NCBI GenBank assembly: GCA_041654095.1
Contig: JBAZED010000004.1
Location: forward strand, 1 to 64,000
Direction of reading: 5' to 3'
DNA length: 64,000 nucleotides
Source of the DNA: UBA1424 sp041654095
Lineage (GTDB): Bacteria; Bacillota_I; Bacilli_A; RFN20; CAG-826
This document shows, piece by piece, positions 1 through 7,934 of the stretch. The notes below the pieces were generated by a model. It saw only the letters and a program-made list of their open reading frames with translations. It was not told the origin of the DNA and did no database searches. Position 1 is the first letter of the stretch. Each line of letters starts with the position of its first letter. A program made the position numbers and the translations under genes.

Positions 1-1
1 C

Positions 2-148
2 GCCGTCACCTACGAAGGCATCATGTTGAGCTACGGCGTCAAGAGCGGTCGCGGCATCTATCACGATCCCGCGATGATCGGCGGCCAAATCATCATCCTC
101 GGCGCGGACGGCACGGTCGAAGTCGACCGGATTTTCAAGGCTTATTAA
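2..148 (+). CDS. C-terminal fragment of an unrecognised protein (5' partial)
   Basis: An open frame runs in from the left edge and ends at TAA (146-148). It leaves 48 visible residues ending in DRIFKAY, with a glycine-rich beta-like stretch (MIGGQIIILGADG). The codon style (GTC, GGC, ATC) matches the neighbours, so it reads as real coding sequence. The next gene starts 10 bases later with its Shine-Dalgarno overlapping the stop, suggesting one transcript. I do not recognise the family. It does not look like the PolC or ProS C-terminus often found before rimP. Confidence 0.55.
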   Translation, partial: AVTYEGIMLSYGVKSGRGIYHDPAMIGGQIIILGADGTVEVDRIFKAY

Positions 149-158
149 GGAGCGAATC

Positions 159-1100
159 ATGAAAACCAAAACATTATTCATCGTCACTGATCTCCTCCTC
201 TACTTTTTTGCCGGCATCGCCGCTTTCTTTTTCGTGATGGTCCTCTTTACGGACGCCATCAACGATTTCCGCAATCTGTTGAACTATCTGCCGCTCTACC
301 TCACCTTGATCGTTCCGATCTACGCCCTGTTCGCGGTCAATCGCATCGCCGAGGTCCCGAGCGACAACCTCCGCCTTCGCAAAATCAAGATTCACTCCCT
401 CGTCTTACTATCCGTCAGCTCGTTCGCTTTCATCTACGGATTCATCAATACTCTCGTGACCTACAAGGCGAATTTTCTGGCCGGGGGTCCCTCGAAGTAC
501 TTCCCCCTCTCATTTCTCTTGCTCGATCTGATTTTCATCCTTCTTTTTGTCTATATTCTCGCCATTTTTAAAAAAGAGAAAACGGAGCCAGAAACGAATG
601 AAAAACGCCCGTTTGGCATCGTTATCGCCGATGTTTTAGAACATCTCTTCTGCCTTTTCGCCCTCTATTTCTTAGGCACCTTTGCCTTTGGCTTTTACAG
701 TTATGATTTAAGCTTGCAACATGTTGTCGGCACCCTTCCGACGTACCTTTTGATGGTCGTCCCATCGGCCATCGTCATCGCCTCTAAACTAGTCGCGAAT
801 AAAGAAGCTCCTGAGCGCCATTTAAAAGCGCGCCTCATCGTCGGGCTGTCCGGCCTCGTCACGACGCTCGTGCTCGGCATTTGGATGTATGTTTATCTCG
901 CGTATCAACCGAACTTTGTCGTCGACGCGATGACGGCGAGTTTCGCCCTCGATTTTGCCATTTCCTTAAACCTCGCTCCGACGCTGTTATTCGTCGTCGC
1001 TCTCCTGCCTTCCGCCTACCTCCTCGCGACCTATCTTCTCACCCGGTATTTATATCGGTCCTTAACGCGCGTTAAAGCCCGCGATGACAAACAAGAATAG
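159..1100 (+). CDS. Multi-pass membrane protein with internal duplication
   Basis: This is a 313-residue integral membrane protein of unknown function. The ATG follows AAGGAG at 147-152. About eight hydrophobic segments are visible in two blocks, residues ~8-140 and ~150-300, joined by a charged linker (KKEKTEPETNEKR). The blocks resemble each other: each starts with a (T/A)D(L/V)L helix, then LP-x-YL-x3-VP, then a loop rich in K and R, then a helix ending in Y-x-x-NF. I infer tandem duplication of a four-helix unit. There is no signal peptide, catalytic motif or recognisable transporter signature. It is probably cotranscribed with the partial gene upstream. Confidence 0.75.
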   Translation: MKTKTLFIVTDLLLYFFAGIAAFFFVMVLFTDAINDFRNLLNYLPLYLTLIVPIYALFAVNRIAEVPSDNLRLRKIKIHSLVLLSVSSFAFIYGFINTLVTYKANFLAGGPSKYFPLSFLLLDLIFILLFVYILAIFKKEKTEPETNEKRPFGIVIADVLEHLFCLFALYFLGTFAFGFYSYDLSLQHVVGTLPTYLLMVVPSAIVIASKLVANKEAPERHLKARLIVGLSGLVTTLVLGIWMYVYLAYQPNFVVDAMTASFALDFAISLNLAPTLLFVVALLPSAYLLATYLLTRYLYRSLTRVKARDDKQE

Positions 1101-1223
1101 TCAGTCACCGCGAGATTTCGTGTCTTTATGAATAATGTAGTTATTTTGTTGCATTAATTCAGCGATAGTCTTATCATAACTACGCGAACAGATTCGTGTT
1201 CGCCCTCGGGTTCTCCCGGGAAA

Positions 1224-1258
1224 ACTCTTAAAATAAGAGTGGCCGCAAGACCACTCTT
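1224..1258 (+). promoter_or_regulatory. Competing hairpins in the rimP-nusA leader
   Basis: Two stems share one strand. ACTCTTA (1224-1230) pairs with TAAGAGT (1234-1240), or AAGAGTGG (1235-1242) pairs with CCACTCTT (1251-1258), and the latter is followed by a pyrimidine-rich tract. They cannot coexist, which is the layout of an attenuator. The position directly before the rimP Shine-Dalgarno suggests control of the nusA operon. That role is an inference. Confidence 0.5.
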
Positions 1259-1280
1259 TGTCTTCTTAAAGGAGGTCGCC

Positions 1281-1739
1281 ATGGCCGTTAAAGACACTGT
1301 CAGCACCTTGATCGCCCCGGCATTAAAAGTCATCGGTTACGACTTAGCCAACGTTTCTTTCCGTAAGGAAGGGAGCAATTTCGTCCTGCGCGTCGTCATC
1401 GACAAAGACGGACCGGTCGGCATGGACGACATCGTTCGGGCCGGCGATTTAATCAGCCCGCTTCTCGACGAGGCCGATCCGATTCAGACTTCGTACATGC
1501 TCGATGTCACCTCGCTCGGCGTCGAAAAGCCGATCGAAATTGATAAACTCGAAAAGTACGTCGGTGAATTCGTGCAGTTGACCTTGCGCGAAGCCGTCGT
1601 CAAGAAAAGCGAGCATCAAGGCACATTAAAGACCGTCACCTCCGAAGAAGTCATTTTAGAATTAGACAACAAAAAGAAAGGAACGTTGACCATCTTGCGC
1701 AGCAATCTCAGCAGAGCGCGTTTGGCCATCAAATTTTAA
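1281..1739 (+). CDS. rimP: Ribosome maturation factor RimP
   Basis: RimP is a cytoplasmic factor needed for 30S subunit maturation. The ATG at 1281 follows a strong AAAGGAGGT (1268-1276). An in-frame start at 1239 would lie inside the leader hairpin and is rejected. The 152-residue product has the family's two-domain layout: an N-terminal alpha/beta domain (LIAPALKVIGYDLANVSF ... FVLRVVIDKDG, with DDI and ISPLLDEAD following) and a C-terminal SH3-like domain. The conserved junction DVTSLGVEKPI matches the usual SSPGldRPL region. It is first in an operon with nusA, which starts 12 bases after its stop. Confidence 0.93.
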   Translation: MAVKDTVSTLIAPALKVIGYDLANVSFRKEGSNFVLRVVIDKDGPVGMDDIVRAGDLISPLLDEADPIQTSYMLDVTSLGVEKPIEIDKLEKYVGEFVQLTLREAVVKKSEHQGTLKTVTSEEVILELDNKKKGTLTILRSNLSRARLAIKF

Positions 1740-1751
1740 GGAGTAGCAACT

Positions 1752-3365
1752 ATGATTAACGCAGCGCAGTTTTTTGAAGCATTGGACCAACTCGAAGCTC
1801 AAAAGGGCATCACCAAGGAAAGCATCCTCGCGGCACTAAAAGAAGCCATGCGGAAGGCCTTGATCAAGCAGTTGGGAGGAGGCGACGATGCCGTCGTCGA
1901 AGTCATCATCGACGAACAGACGGCGAACATCGAAATCTACCAGGTCAAGAAAGTCGTCGAGGAAGTCCATGACGACTATCTCGAAGTGAGCCTTGACGAA
2001 GCCCGTAAATTCGACGCGAAAGTCCAAGTCGGCGACGACTATAAAATCTACGTCAAATTCGCGGATTTGAGCAAGCTCTTTGCGATGACGGTCAAATCGG
2101 TGCTCCACCAGAAATTGGCCGAAGCCGAAAAAGCGGCCCTCTATATCACGTATAAGGATAAAATCGGCGAGATGATCACCGGCGTCGTCGAAAAGGTCGA
2201 CGATCGGTCCGCGATCGTCAATATCGGCCGGACTTCCGTGTACCTTAGTTCACGCGAGATGATCGGCGAGGAATCGTTTGATATCGGGCAGCAGATCCGC
2301 CTTTACGTCTCCGATGTCTCATCGTCTGAAAAGGGCGCCCAGATCTCCGTCACGCGCAGCGATCCCGGATTTTTAAGACGGATCTTCGAAGAAGAAATTC
2401 ATGAAATATACGATGGCACGGTCATCATTAAAAATATCGCCCGCGAAGCCGGCATCCGCAGCAAAGTCGCCGTCTTCAGCAACGACCAAGATGTCGATCC
2501 GACCGGAGCCTGCATCGGCCACGACGGCGGCCGCATCAAGAAAATCGTCGCGCAGTTGGGCAATGCCCGCGATAAAGAGAAGATCGATATCATCCAGTAT
2601 AACGATGACCCCGGACTCTACATCGTCGAGGCCTTGCGCCCGGCGACGGTCGTCGGTGTCAAGCTCAACGAACAAGAGCACTCCGCCATCGCCGTCGTCA
2701 AAGACGAGCAGCTGTCTCTTGCGATTGGCCGCAAAGGGGCAAACGCTCGCTTAGGCGTCAAATTGACGGGTTGGAACATCGACATCAAAGAAGAGACGAT
2801 GGCCAAGCAAGATGCCATCGATTATCTAACTGTCGAAGTCCTCGCCCAAAAGGCTCACGAGAAGCAGCGGATGGCCGCTTATCAGCGCTATATCGATTCC
2901 ATCCAACCGACCGAAAAGGACGTCGTTCCGGAAACGCATACAACTTCGGTTAACGTCGAAGCTCAGGTCGCCAAGGAAGAAACTCGCGAAGTTGCAGTCG
3001 AAGCTCCGGTCGCCAAGGAAGAAGCGGTGGAACAACCCGTTGTCACCAACATCAAAATCACGACCGACCTCGAGACTTTGGAGCGCGAACTCGAAAGTCA
3101 AAAAGAGAAGAACAAACAGTCTGCTCCGAAGACGAGGAGACCGCGGAAAATTTCCGATGAAGAAGTCAAGGAAGGCGACAAGAGTCAAAAGCCTTACGCC
3201 GCACCCGCACCTGACGCCGACAACAAACCTTATATGCAAATTTATTCCGAAGAAGAACTGGCTGAGCTCGAAAAAGAAGCCGAAAAGCACACCGAGCCAG
3301 TTGCTGAAGATGAAGAAATCGATTACGACGAATACGATGAGTATTACGACGACGAGGAGAAGTAG
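1752..3365 (+). CDS. nusA: Transcription termination/antitermination protein NusA
   Basis: NusA binds RNA polymerase and nascent RNA and modulates pausing and termination. Order of domains in 537 residues: N-terminal polymerase-binding domain (~1-125), S1 domain (~133-200, GEMITGVVEKVDDRSAIVNIG), then KH1 and KH2 (IGHDGGRIKKI; LAIGRKGANARLGVKLTGW). The core ends near residue 375. After it comes a Glu/Lys-rich tail of ~160 residues with a repeated VEAxVAKEE segment and a final run of acidic residues and tyrosines. The tail is low complexity and looks disordered. It is longer than the tail-less NusA of many Bacillota. It sits in the canonical rimP-nusA-ylxR-ylxQ-infB-rbfA order. Confidence 0.96.
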   Translation: MINAAQFFEALDQLEAQKGITKESILAALKEAMRKALIKQLGGGDDAVVEVIIDEQTANIEIYQVKKVVEEVHDDYLEVSLDEARKFDAKVQVGDDYKIYVKFADLSKLFAMTVKSVLHQKLAEAEKAALYITYKDKIGEMITGVVEKVDDRSAIVNIGRTSVYLSSREMIGEESFDIGQQIRLYVSDVSSSEKGAQISVTRSDPGFLRRIFEEEIHEIYDGTVIIKNIAREAGIRSKVAVFSNDQDVDPTGACIGHDGGRIKKIVAQLGNARDKEKIDIIQYNDDPGLYIVEALRPATVVGVKLNEQEHSAIAVVKDEQLSLAIGRKGANARLGVKLTGWNIDIKEETMAKQDAIDYLTVEVLAQKAHEKQRMAAYQRYIDSIQPTEKDVVPETHTTSVNVEAQVAKEETREVAVEAPVAKEEAVEQPVVTNIKITTDLETLERELESQKEKNKQSAPKTRRPRKISDEEVKEGDKSQKPYAAPAPDADNKPYMQIYSEEELAELEKEAEKHTEPVAEDEEIDYDEYDEYYDDEEK

Positions 3366-3399
3366 TCTTCATTAATCAGAGCGAAAGGAAGTGATGCGA

Positions 3400-3651
3400 A
3401 TGAAAAAGATCCCGATGCGCCGCTGCTTGGCGTCCAACCAGATGTTTGCGAAAAGCGAACTTCTTCGCATCGTCAAAACCCCGACCGGCGAAGTCGTCAT
3501 CGACGTCACCGGCAAGGCCAATGGCCACGGGGCATATTTAAGAAAGGATGCTGACGTTTTCGCTTATGCGAAACAAAAGCGCCTAATCGACAGGGCTCTC
3601 GGAACAAATGTTCCGCTCGAATTATACGATCAGCTCAGCAAATACCTATGA
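3400..3651 (+). CDS. ylxR: YlxR/RnpM family RNA-binding protein
   Basis: A small basic protein of the YlxR (DUF448) family, described in Bacillus as RNA-binding and a modulator of RNase P (RnpM). The family pattern is clear: RRC near the N terminus, K-x-EL-x-RIV, a GEVVIDVTGKANGHGAYL core (usually GRGAYL) and LID-x-AL. The ATG at 3400 is chosen because AAAGGAAGTGAT (3384-3395) matches the anti-Shine-Dalgarno sequence with good spacing. GTG 3391 and ATG 3394 are in frame and cannot be excluded. The stop overlaps the start of the next gene (ATGA). Confidence 0.9.
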   Translation: MKKIPMRRCLASNQMFAKSELLRIVKTPTGEVVIDVTGKANGHGAYLRKDADVFAYAKQKRLIDRALGTNVPLELYDQLSKYL

Positions 3652-3953
3652 ATGACCGCGTCCACGGTTATTTAGGTTTGGCTCTCCGCGCTGGCAAAGC
3701 GCTGGTGGGAGAGGCCATCATTAAAGTGTGGAGCGTCCGTCCCATCTATCTCCTGCTCATCGCAGTTGACGCGACGAGCCACACGCAGAACAAGCTCGCC
3801 GCCAGAGCGCGAGATGAAAAAGTCACCGTTCTTCACGCCTATCGCAAAGCCGAGCTCGGCCGCGCCTTGGGCTTTGATGAAGTCTCGTCCGTCGCCATCA
3901 GCGACAAGGGACTCGCTCAGCAAATTATCGATGTCATAAAGGAGGATTTATAA
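3648..3953 (+). CDS. ylxQ: L7Ae-family ribosomal-like protein YlxQ
   Basis: This 101-residue protein belongs to the L7Ae/L30e/Gadd45 family, which binds kink-turn RNA. Visible family features are the GLALRAGK-x-x-x-GE N-terminal segment, the LLIAVDATSHTQNKL strand-helix segment and ELGRALGFDEVSSVAI near the C terminus. Its physiological role in Bacillota is not well established. It overlaps ylxR by 4 bases and shares one base with the infB start, so the three are translationally coupled. Confidence 0.9.
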   Translation: MNDRVHGYLGLALRAGKALVGEAIIKVWSVRPIYLLLIAVDATSHTQNKLAARARDEKVTVLHAYRKAELGRALGFDEVSSVAISDKGLAQQIIDVIKEDL

Positions 3954-5788
3954 TGAGAGATAATAACAACAAAAAACGCACGCGCACCGCTAACATTCCC
4001 GTGGCTGGACCAGCTCACAAAAGCGAATCAGCCAAAGTCAATAAAGGGGTTTTCGTCTATACGAAATGCATGTCGGTCGGCGAATTGGCCAAGCAGTTGG
4101 AACTCAATTCTTCAGACATTATTAAGTACCTCTTTTTAAACGGCAAAGTCATCACCATCAACCAGACGCTCGACGATGAGGTCATCGGCACGATTTGCCT
4201 GCAGTTCGGCTTCGATTTCCGCAAGGACAAAGAAGTCAGCGCCGAGAATTTTGAAGAGCTCAAAATCGTCGACGATCCCAAGGATTTAAAGAGCCGGCCC
4301 CCGGTCGTGACGATCATGGGCCACGTCGACCACGGCAAGACAACCTTGATCGACGCCATTCGCTCGTCCCATCTCGTCGATGCGGAAGTCGGTGGTATTT
4401 CGCAAGCCATCGGCGCCTATCAAAAAGAAGTCAAAGGTCAAAAAATCACCTTTATCGACACTCCTGGGCATGAGGCTTTTACGGCCATGCGCTCCCGCGG
4501 AGCGTCGATCACCGATATCGTCGTCTTAGTCGTCGCGGCCGATGACGGCGTCATGCCACAAACTGTCGAGGCGATCAATCACGCGCGGGCCGCCAACGTC
4601 CCGATCATCGTCGCCATCAATAAAATTGATAAACCGGGGGCTGATCCCAAGCGCGTTCGCAACGATCTCGTCGCCTACGACATCATCCCCGAAGAATACG
4701 GCGGAAATAATATCTTCGTCGAGATTTCGGCCAAAAAAGCAATCGGCATCGATAATTTACTCGAGAACATCCTCCTCGTCGCCGAGATGCAGGAGTTGAA
4801 GGCTAATCCGACGCGCTATGCGCTCGGAACCGTCATCGAAGCCAATCTCGACAAAGGCGAAGGGCCAAAAGCCACGCTTTTAGTTCAAAATGGAACTCTC
4901 AATTTTCAAGACTATGTCGTCCTCGGGTCGGCGTACGGCAAAATCCGGCGCATGACCAATGAGTATAAAAAGATTTTAAAAACGGCTGGCCCCTCGACGC
5001 CGGTCAGCATTATCGGCTTGAGCGAGGTCCCGAACGCCGGCGACCACTTCATGGCTTTTCCGAATGAAAAGCAGGCGAGAGACATCGCCGATAAGCGCCG
5101 TCTGGCCAAAGAGACTGAGGGACGTGGTGGCAGTTCGGCCGCTTCGCTCGACGATCTCTATAACCGGATTCACGAAGGCGAAGTCGAAAACATCAACGTC
5201 ATCGTCAAAGCCGATACGACCGGTTCCGCCGAAGCGATCAAAGGTTCCCTTGAAAAGCTCGAAGCCGAAGGCATCAAAATCAATGTCATCGGAGCGACGG
5301 CCGGCGCTATCACCGAAGGTGACATTCTCCTCGCCAGCGCGTCGCACGCCGTCGTGTTCGGCTTTAATGTCCGCCCCAACGCCCTCGTCAAAGCCAAGGC
5401 CGATGAGGAGCACATCGAAATTCGCCTGCATCGCATCATCTACGCTCTGATCGAAGAGATGGAAGCGGCTATGCGCGGCAAACTAAAAGTTAAGATGGTC
5501 GAAAAGATCACCGGCACGGCCGAAGTCCGCGTCCTCTATAAAGCTTCAAAACTCGGGACGATCGCCGGCTCGTACGTCACGAGCGGCACCCTCAAAAACG
5601 GGCAAGACGTTCGCTTGATCCGCGAAGGAGTCGTCGTCTACGAAGGCAAGATCGATTCGATGAAGCGGTTTAAAGATGATATTAAAGAAGCGCGCGAAGG
5701 GTTTGAATGCGGCATCGTCTTAGCCAACTTCAGCGATATTAAAGAACAAGATATCGTCGAAGCGTTTGAAATGGTGGAGAAAAAATAA
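3953..5788 (+). CDS. infB: Translation initiation factor IF-2
   Basis: IF-2 is the GTPase that recruits fMet-tRNA to the 30S subunit and promotes 70S formation. At 611 residues it is a short version: a brief basic N-terminus, one IF2N module (~40-90, MSVGELAKQL), then the G domain with GHVDHGKT, DTPGHEAF and NKIDKPGA. Domains II-IV follow; the C-terminal domain that binds initiator tRNA includes GTAEVR and GFECGI. Long IF-2 N-terminal repeats are absent, as in Acholeplasma-like and other compact genomes. The Shine-Dalgarno (AAAGGAGG, within the end of ylxQ) supports ATG 3953. Confidence 0.97.
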   Translation: MRDNNNKKRTRTANIPVAGPAHKSESAKVNKGVFVYTKCMSVGELAKQLELNSSDIIKYLFLNGKVITINQTLDDEVIGTICLQFGFDFRKDKEVSAENFEELKIVDDPKDLKSRPPVVTIMGHVDHGKTTLIDAIRSSHLVDAEVGGISQAIGAYQKEVKGQKITFIDTPGHEAFTAMRSRGASITDIVVLVVAADDGVMPQTVEAINHARAANVPIIVAINKIDKPGADPKRVRNDLVAYDIIPEEYGGNNIFVEISAKKAIGIDNLLENILLVAEMQELKANPTRYALGTVIEANLDKGEGPKATLLVQNGTLNFQDYVVLGSAYGKIRRMTNEYKKILKTAGPSTPVSIIGLSEVPNAGDHFMAFPNEKQARDIADKRRLAKETEGRGGSSAASLDDLYNRIHEGEVENINVIVKADTTGSAEAIKGSLEKLEAEGIKINVIGATAGAITEGDILLASASHAVVFGFNVRPNALVKAKADEEHIEIRLHRIIYALIEEMEAAMRGKLKVKMVEKITGTAEVRVLYKASKLGTIAGSYVTSGTLKNGQDVRLIREGVVVYEGKIDSMKRFKDDIKEAREGFECGIVLANFSDIKEQDIVEAFEMVEKK

Positions 5789-5789
5789 G

Positions 5790-6149
5790 ATGGCGAAGCG
5801 CACAGAGCGGATTCAGAGCATCATCGCCAAGAATATCTCGGAGATTCTCCAATTCGAGGTCAAGAACAAAAACGTCGGCCTCGTCTCGGTGAGCGAAGTC
5901 CGCGTCTCGAGTGACTTTTCATACGCGAAGGTGTATGTTACCTTTATCGGTTCCAAGCACCCGCAAGCCAACCTCGAGGCGTTAAATGCGGCCAAGGGTT
6001 TCGTCCGCAGCTCGCTCGCATCCAAACTCGATATTCGCAAAGTTCCGGAAATATCCTTCATCCTCGACGATACGTTTGAAAAGCGCGATCGCATCGAGAA
6101 AATACTCAAGGAAGAAGAGGAGGCTTTAGCTAGGCTAAAGGGCAAATAG
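5790..6149 (+). CDS. rbfA: Ribosome-binding factor A
   Basis: RbfA is a KH-fold protein that binds pre-30S particles and assists 16S 5'-end maturation. ATG 5790 lies one base after the infB stop, with GGTGGAG at 5773-5779 as ribosome binding site. An in-frame ATG at 5766 would overlap infB. The 119-residue product carries the family hallmarks RTERIQSIIAKNISEIL, VSVSEVRVSSDFSYAKVYVT and the helix with RSSLASKLDIRKVPEISF followed by D-D-T-x-E. It is the last gene of the nusA operon proper, and the ABC ATPase begins 2 bases later. Confidence 0.96.
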   Translation: MAKRTERIQSIIAKNISEILQFEVKNKNVGLVSVSEVRVSSDFSYAKVYVTFIGSKHPQANLEALNAAKGFVRSSLASKLDIRKVPEISFILDDTFEKRDRIEKILKEEEEALARLKGK

Positions 6150-6151
6150 AC

Positions 6152-7087
6152 ATGCTAAATGACATCGTCGTTCAAACTAATAATTTAACTAAACGCTATA
6201 GCAAGACGTTGGCGCTCGATAGCGTCAACATCACCGTCCGCCGCGGCGAGATCTACGGTTTCGTCGGCCGCAACGGCGCGGGTAAAACCACTTTGATCCG
6301 CGTCTTGACGGGCATCGCCAATCCGACGTCTGGATCGTTCACCCTAATGGGCGCCAAGACGAGACTCGAACAGATCGAAGCTCGCAAGCACATCGCCGCG
6401 ATGGTCGAGACTCCGGCTCTCTACTTAAACATGACGGCGCACGATAACCTGCGCACGACCTTAATACTAAAAGGCATCGATGACGGCTCGCTCATCGAAG
6501 CGCGGCTCAGAGAAGTGGGGCTCGATGATGTTATTCACTCCTCAAAGAAAGCCAAAGACTTTTCGCTGGGCATGAAGCAGCGGCTCGGCATCGCGATGGC
6601 CCTCCTCGGCAATCCCGACGTCCTCATCCTCGATGAGCCGACCAACGGCCTCGATCCCGAAGGCATTCGCGAGATGCGCGAACTGCTCGTCGACATCAAT
6701 AAAAAACGCAATATCACGATGATCATCTCGAGCCACATCCTCGGTGAGCTCTCGAAGCTCGCGACGACGTTCGGCTTCATCGATAAAGGGCGCATCATCA
6801 ACGAGATCTCATCCGAAGATCTATTTGCGAAGGTCGGTCGGCAAGTCATCATCAAGACGAGCGATAACAATCGCGCCTCGACCTTATTAGAAAAGACTTA
6901 TCCGGGCCGCGTTCACCACGACGAAAACGGCTCGCTGCGCGTCTTAGATGTCGCCAATAGCAGCGACATCGTCAAAATCCTCGTCCAAAACGACATCAAC
7001 GTCGCCAATTTCCGCGAGCAGGAAAATGGTCTCGAAGATTATTTCATCAATTTGATCGGAGGTCAGCACAATGGGCAATCTCATTAA
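6152..7087 (+). CDS. ABC transporter ATP-binding protein (ABC-2/BcrA type)
   Basis: This is the nucleotide-binding subunit of an ABC exporter. In 311 residues it has Walker A (GRNGAGKTT, ~39-47), a Q-loop region (VETPALY), the signature FSLGMKQRLGIA and Walker B LILDEPTNGLDP, followed by an H-loop (SSHIL). About 80 further residues form the C-terminal extension of the BcrA/antibiotic-export subfamily. The gene overlaps the permease gene by 17 bases, so the two work as a pair. The substrate cannot be read from sequence; peptide antibiotic self-defence or lipid export are typical for the family. It follows rbfA closely and may share its transcript. Confidence 0.92.
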   Translation: MLNDIVVQTNNLTKRYSKTLALDSVNITVRRGEIYGFVGRNGAGKTTLIRVLTGIANPTSGSFTLMGAKTRLEQIEARKHIAAMVETPALYLNMTAHDNLRTTLILKGIDDGSLIEARLREVGLDDVIHSSKKAKDFSLGMKQRLGIAMALLGNPDVLILDEPTNGLDPEGIREMRELLVDINKKRNITMIISSHILGELSKLATTFGFIDKGRIINEISSEDLFAKVGRQVIIKTSDNNRASTLLEKTYPGRVHHDENGSLRVLDVANSSDIVKILVQNDINVANFREQENGLEDYFINLIGGQHNGQSH

Positions 7088-7934
7088 GCTTCAGCTGTTC
7101 CGGACCATCAAAGACAAAGGGACGATTATCTTCACGATCATCACCCTCGTGTTAGGCATCTTGTCGATGGTCCTCAATTACTTCGTCTCCGATTTGTTCG
7201 GCGAGGGCGTCGGCGGATTGCTCGGCGATCTCTTCTCGACCTCGTCGATGATCCAATCATCCTTCTCGTTATCGAACACCCCGATGGTCCTGCTCATCAT
7301 CATCGGTGTCGTCCTCTTGTACAAGGAATCCGGATGGGGGACCATCCGCAATCAGGTCGTCGCCGGGTATTCGCGTTTTAAAATCTATTTCTCAAACTTT
7401 TTAGCTATGCTAATCGTCTTGTTTGCGATTCTCCTAGCTCATCAGCTTCTGACCCTTGGCCTCGGCTATGCATTTGGTTTTGACCTCGGGATTGACACGA
7501 CCGGCGAGTTTTGGATCTTCCTTAAAAAGTATGGTCTTAATCTCGCCATCTTCATCACCGAAATTGCCTTTATGACCTTTATCGCGATGCTCTTTCAGAA
7601 CATCATCGCTCCCATCTTCTTAGTCATCATCGTCCCCGTTTTCGTGGCGAGTATTCTCACGACGGCCGTGCCGATCATCGTCTTGTTTAATTCTAGCAAT
7701 GCGGCGGCGGTCATCGGGGGTTTCGAATACGTTTTCTGGTATCAGAACACGGCACTTTCGATCAGCGGTCTCAGCTACGAGATGTTCTCGACTGGAGGCG
7801 ACCTAATCGGGGCGACGCTCTACGACACCTCGACCTTGGCATTCGCGCTGAAAACCATCGGCATGAATGCCGGTTTATGCGGTATCTTCCTCGGTTTAGG
7901 CTCTTATCTCTTCTCGCGAAAAGATTTGAAGTAA
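7071..7934 (+). CDS. ABC-2 type transporter permease
   Basis: This is the membrane partner of the preceding ATPase. The 287-residue protein begins MGNLIKLQLFRTIKDKG, a typical cytosolic start for ABC-2 permeases, and has about six hydrophobic segments (around residues 18-38, 75-95, 112-140, 160-185, 195-215 and 260-280). An extracellular-type loop rich in Gly and Ser (GEGVGGLLGDLFSTSS) follows helix 1. GGAGG at ~7059 supports the start within the ATPase gene. Its stop directly abuts the stop of the reverse-strand gene that follows. Confidence 0.88.
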   Translation: MGNLIKLQLFRTIKDKGTIIFTIITLVLGILSMVLNYFVSDLFGEGVGGLLGDLFSTSSMIQSSFSLSNTPMVLLIIIGVVLLYKESGWGTIRNQVVAGYSRFKIYFSNFLAMLIVLFAILLAHQLLTLGLGYAFGFDLGIDTTGEFWIFLKKYGLNLAIFITEIAFMTFIAMLFQNIIAPIFLVIIVPVFVASILTTAVPIIVLFNSSNAAAVIGGFEYVFWYQNTALSISGLSYEMFSTGGDLIGATLYDTSTLAFALKTIGMNAGLCGIFLGLGSYLFSRKDLK

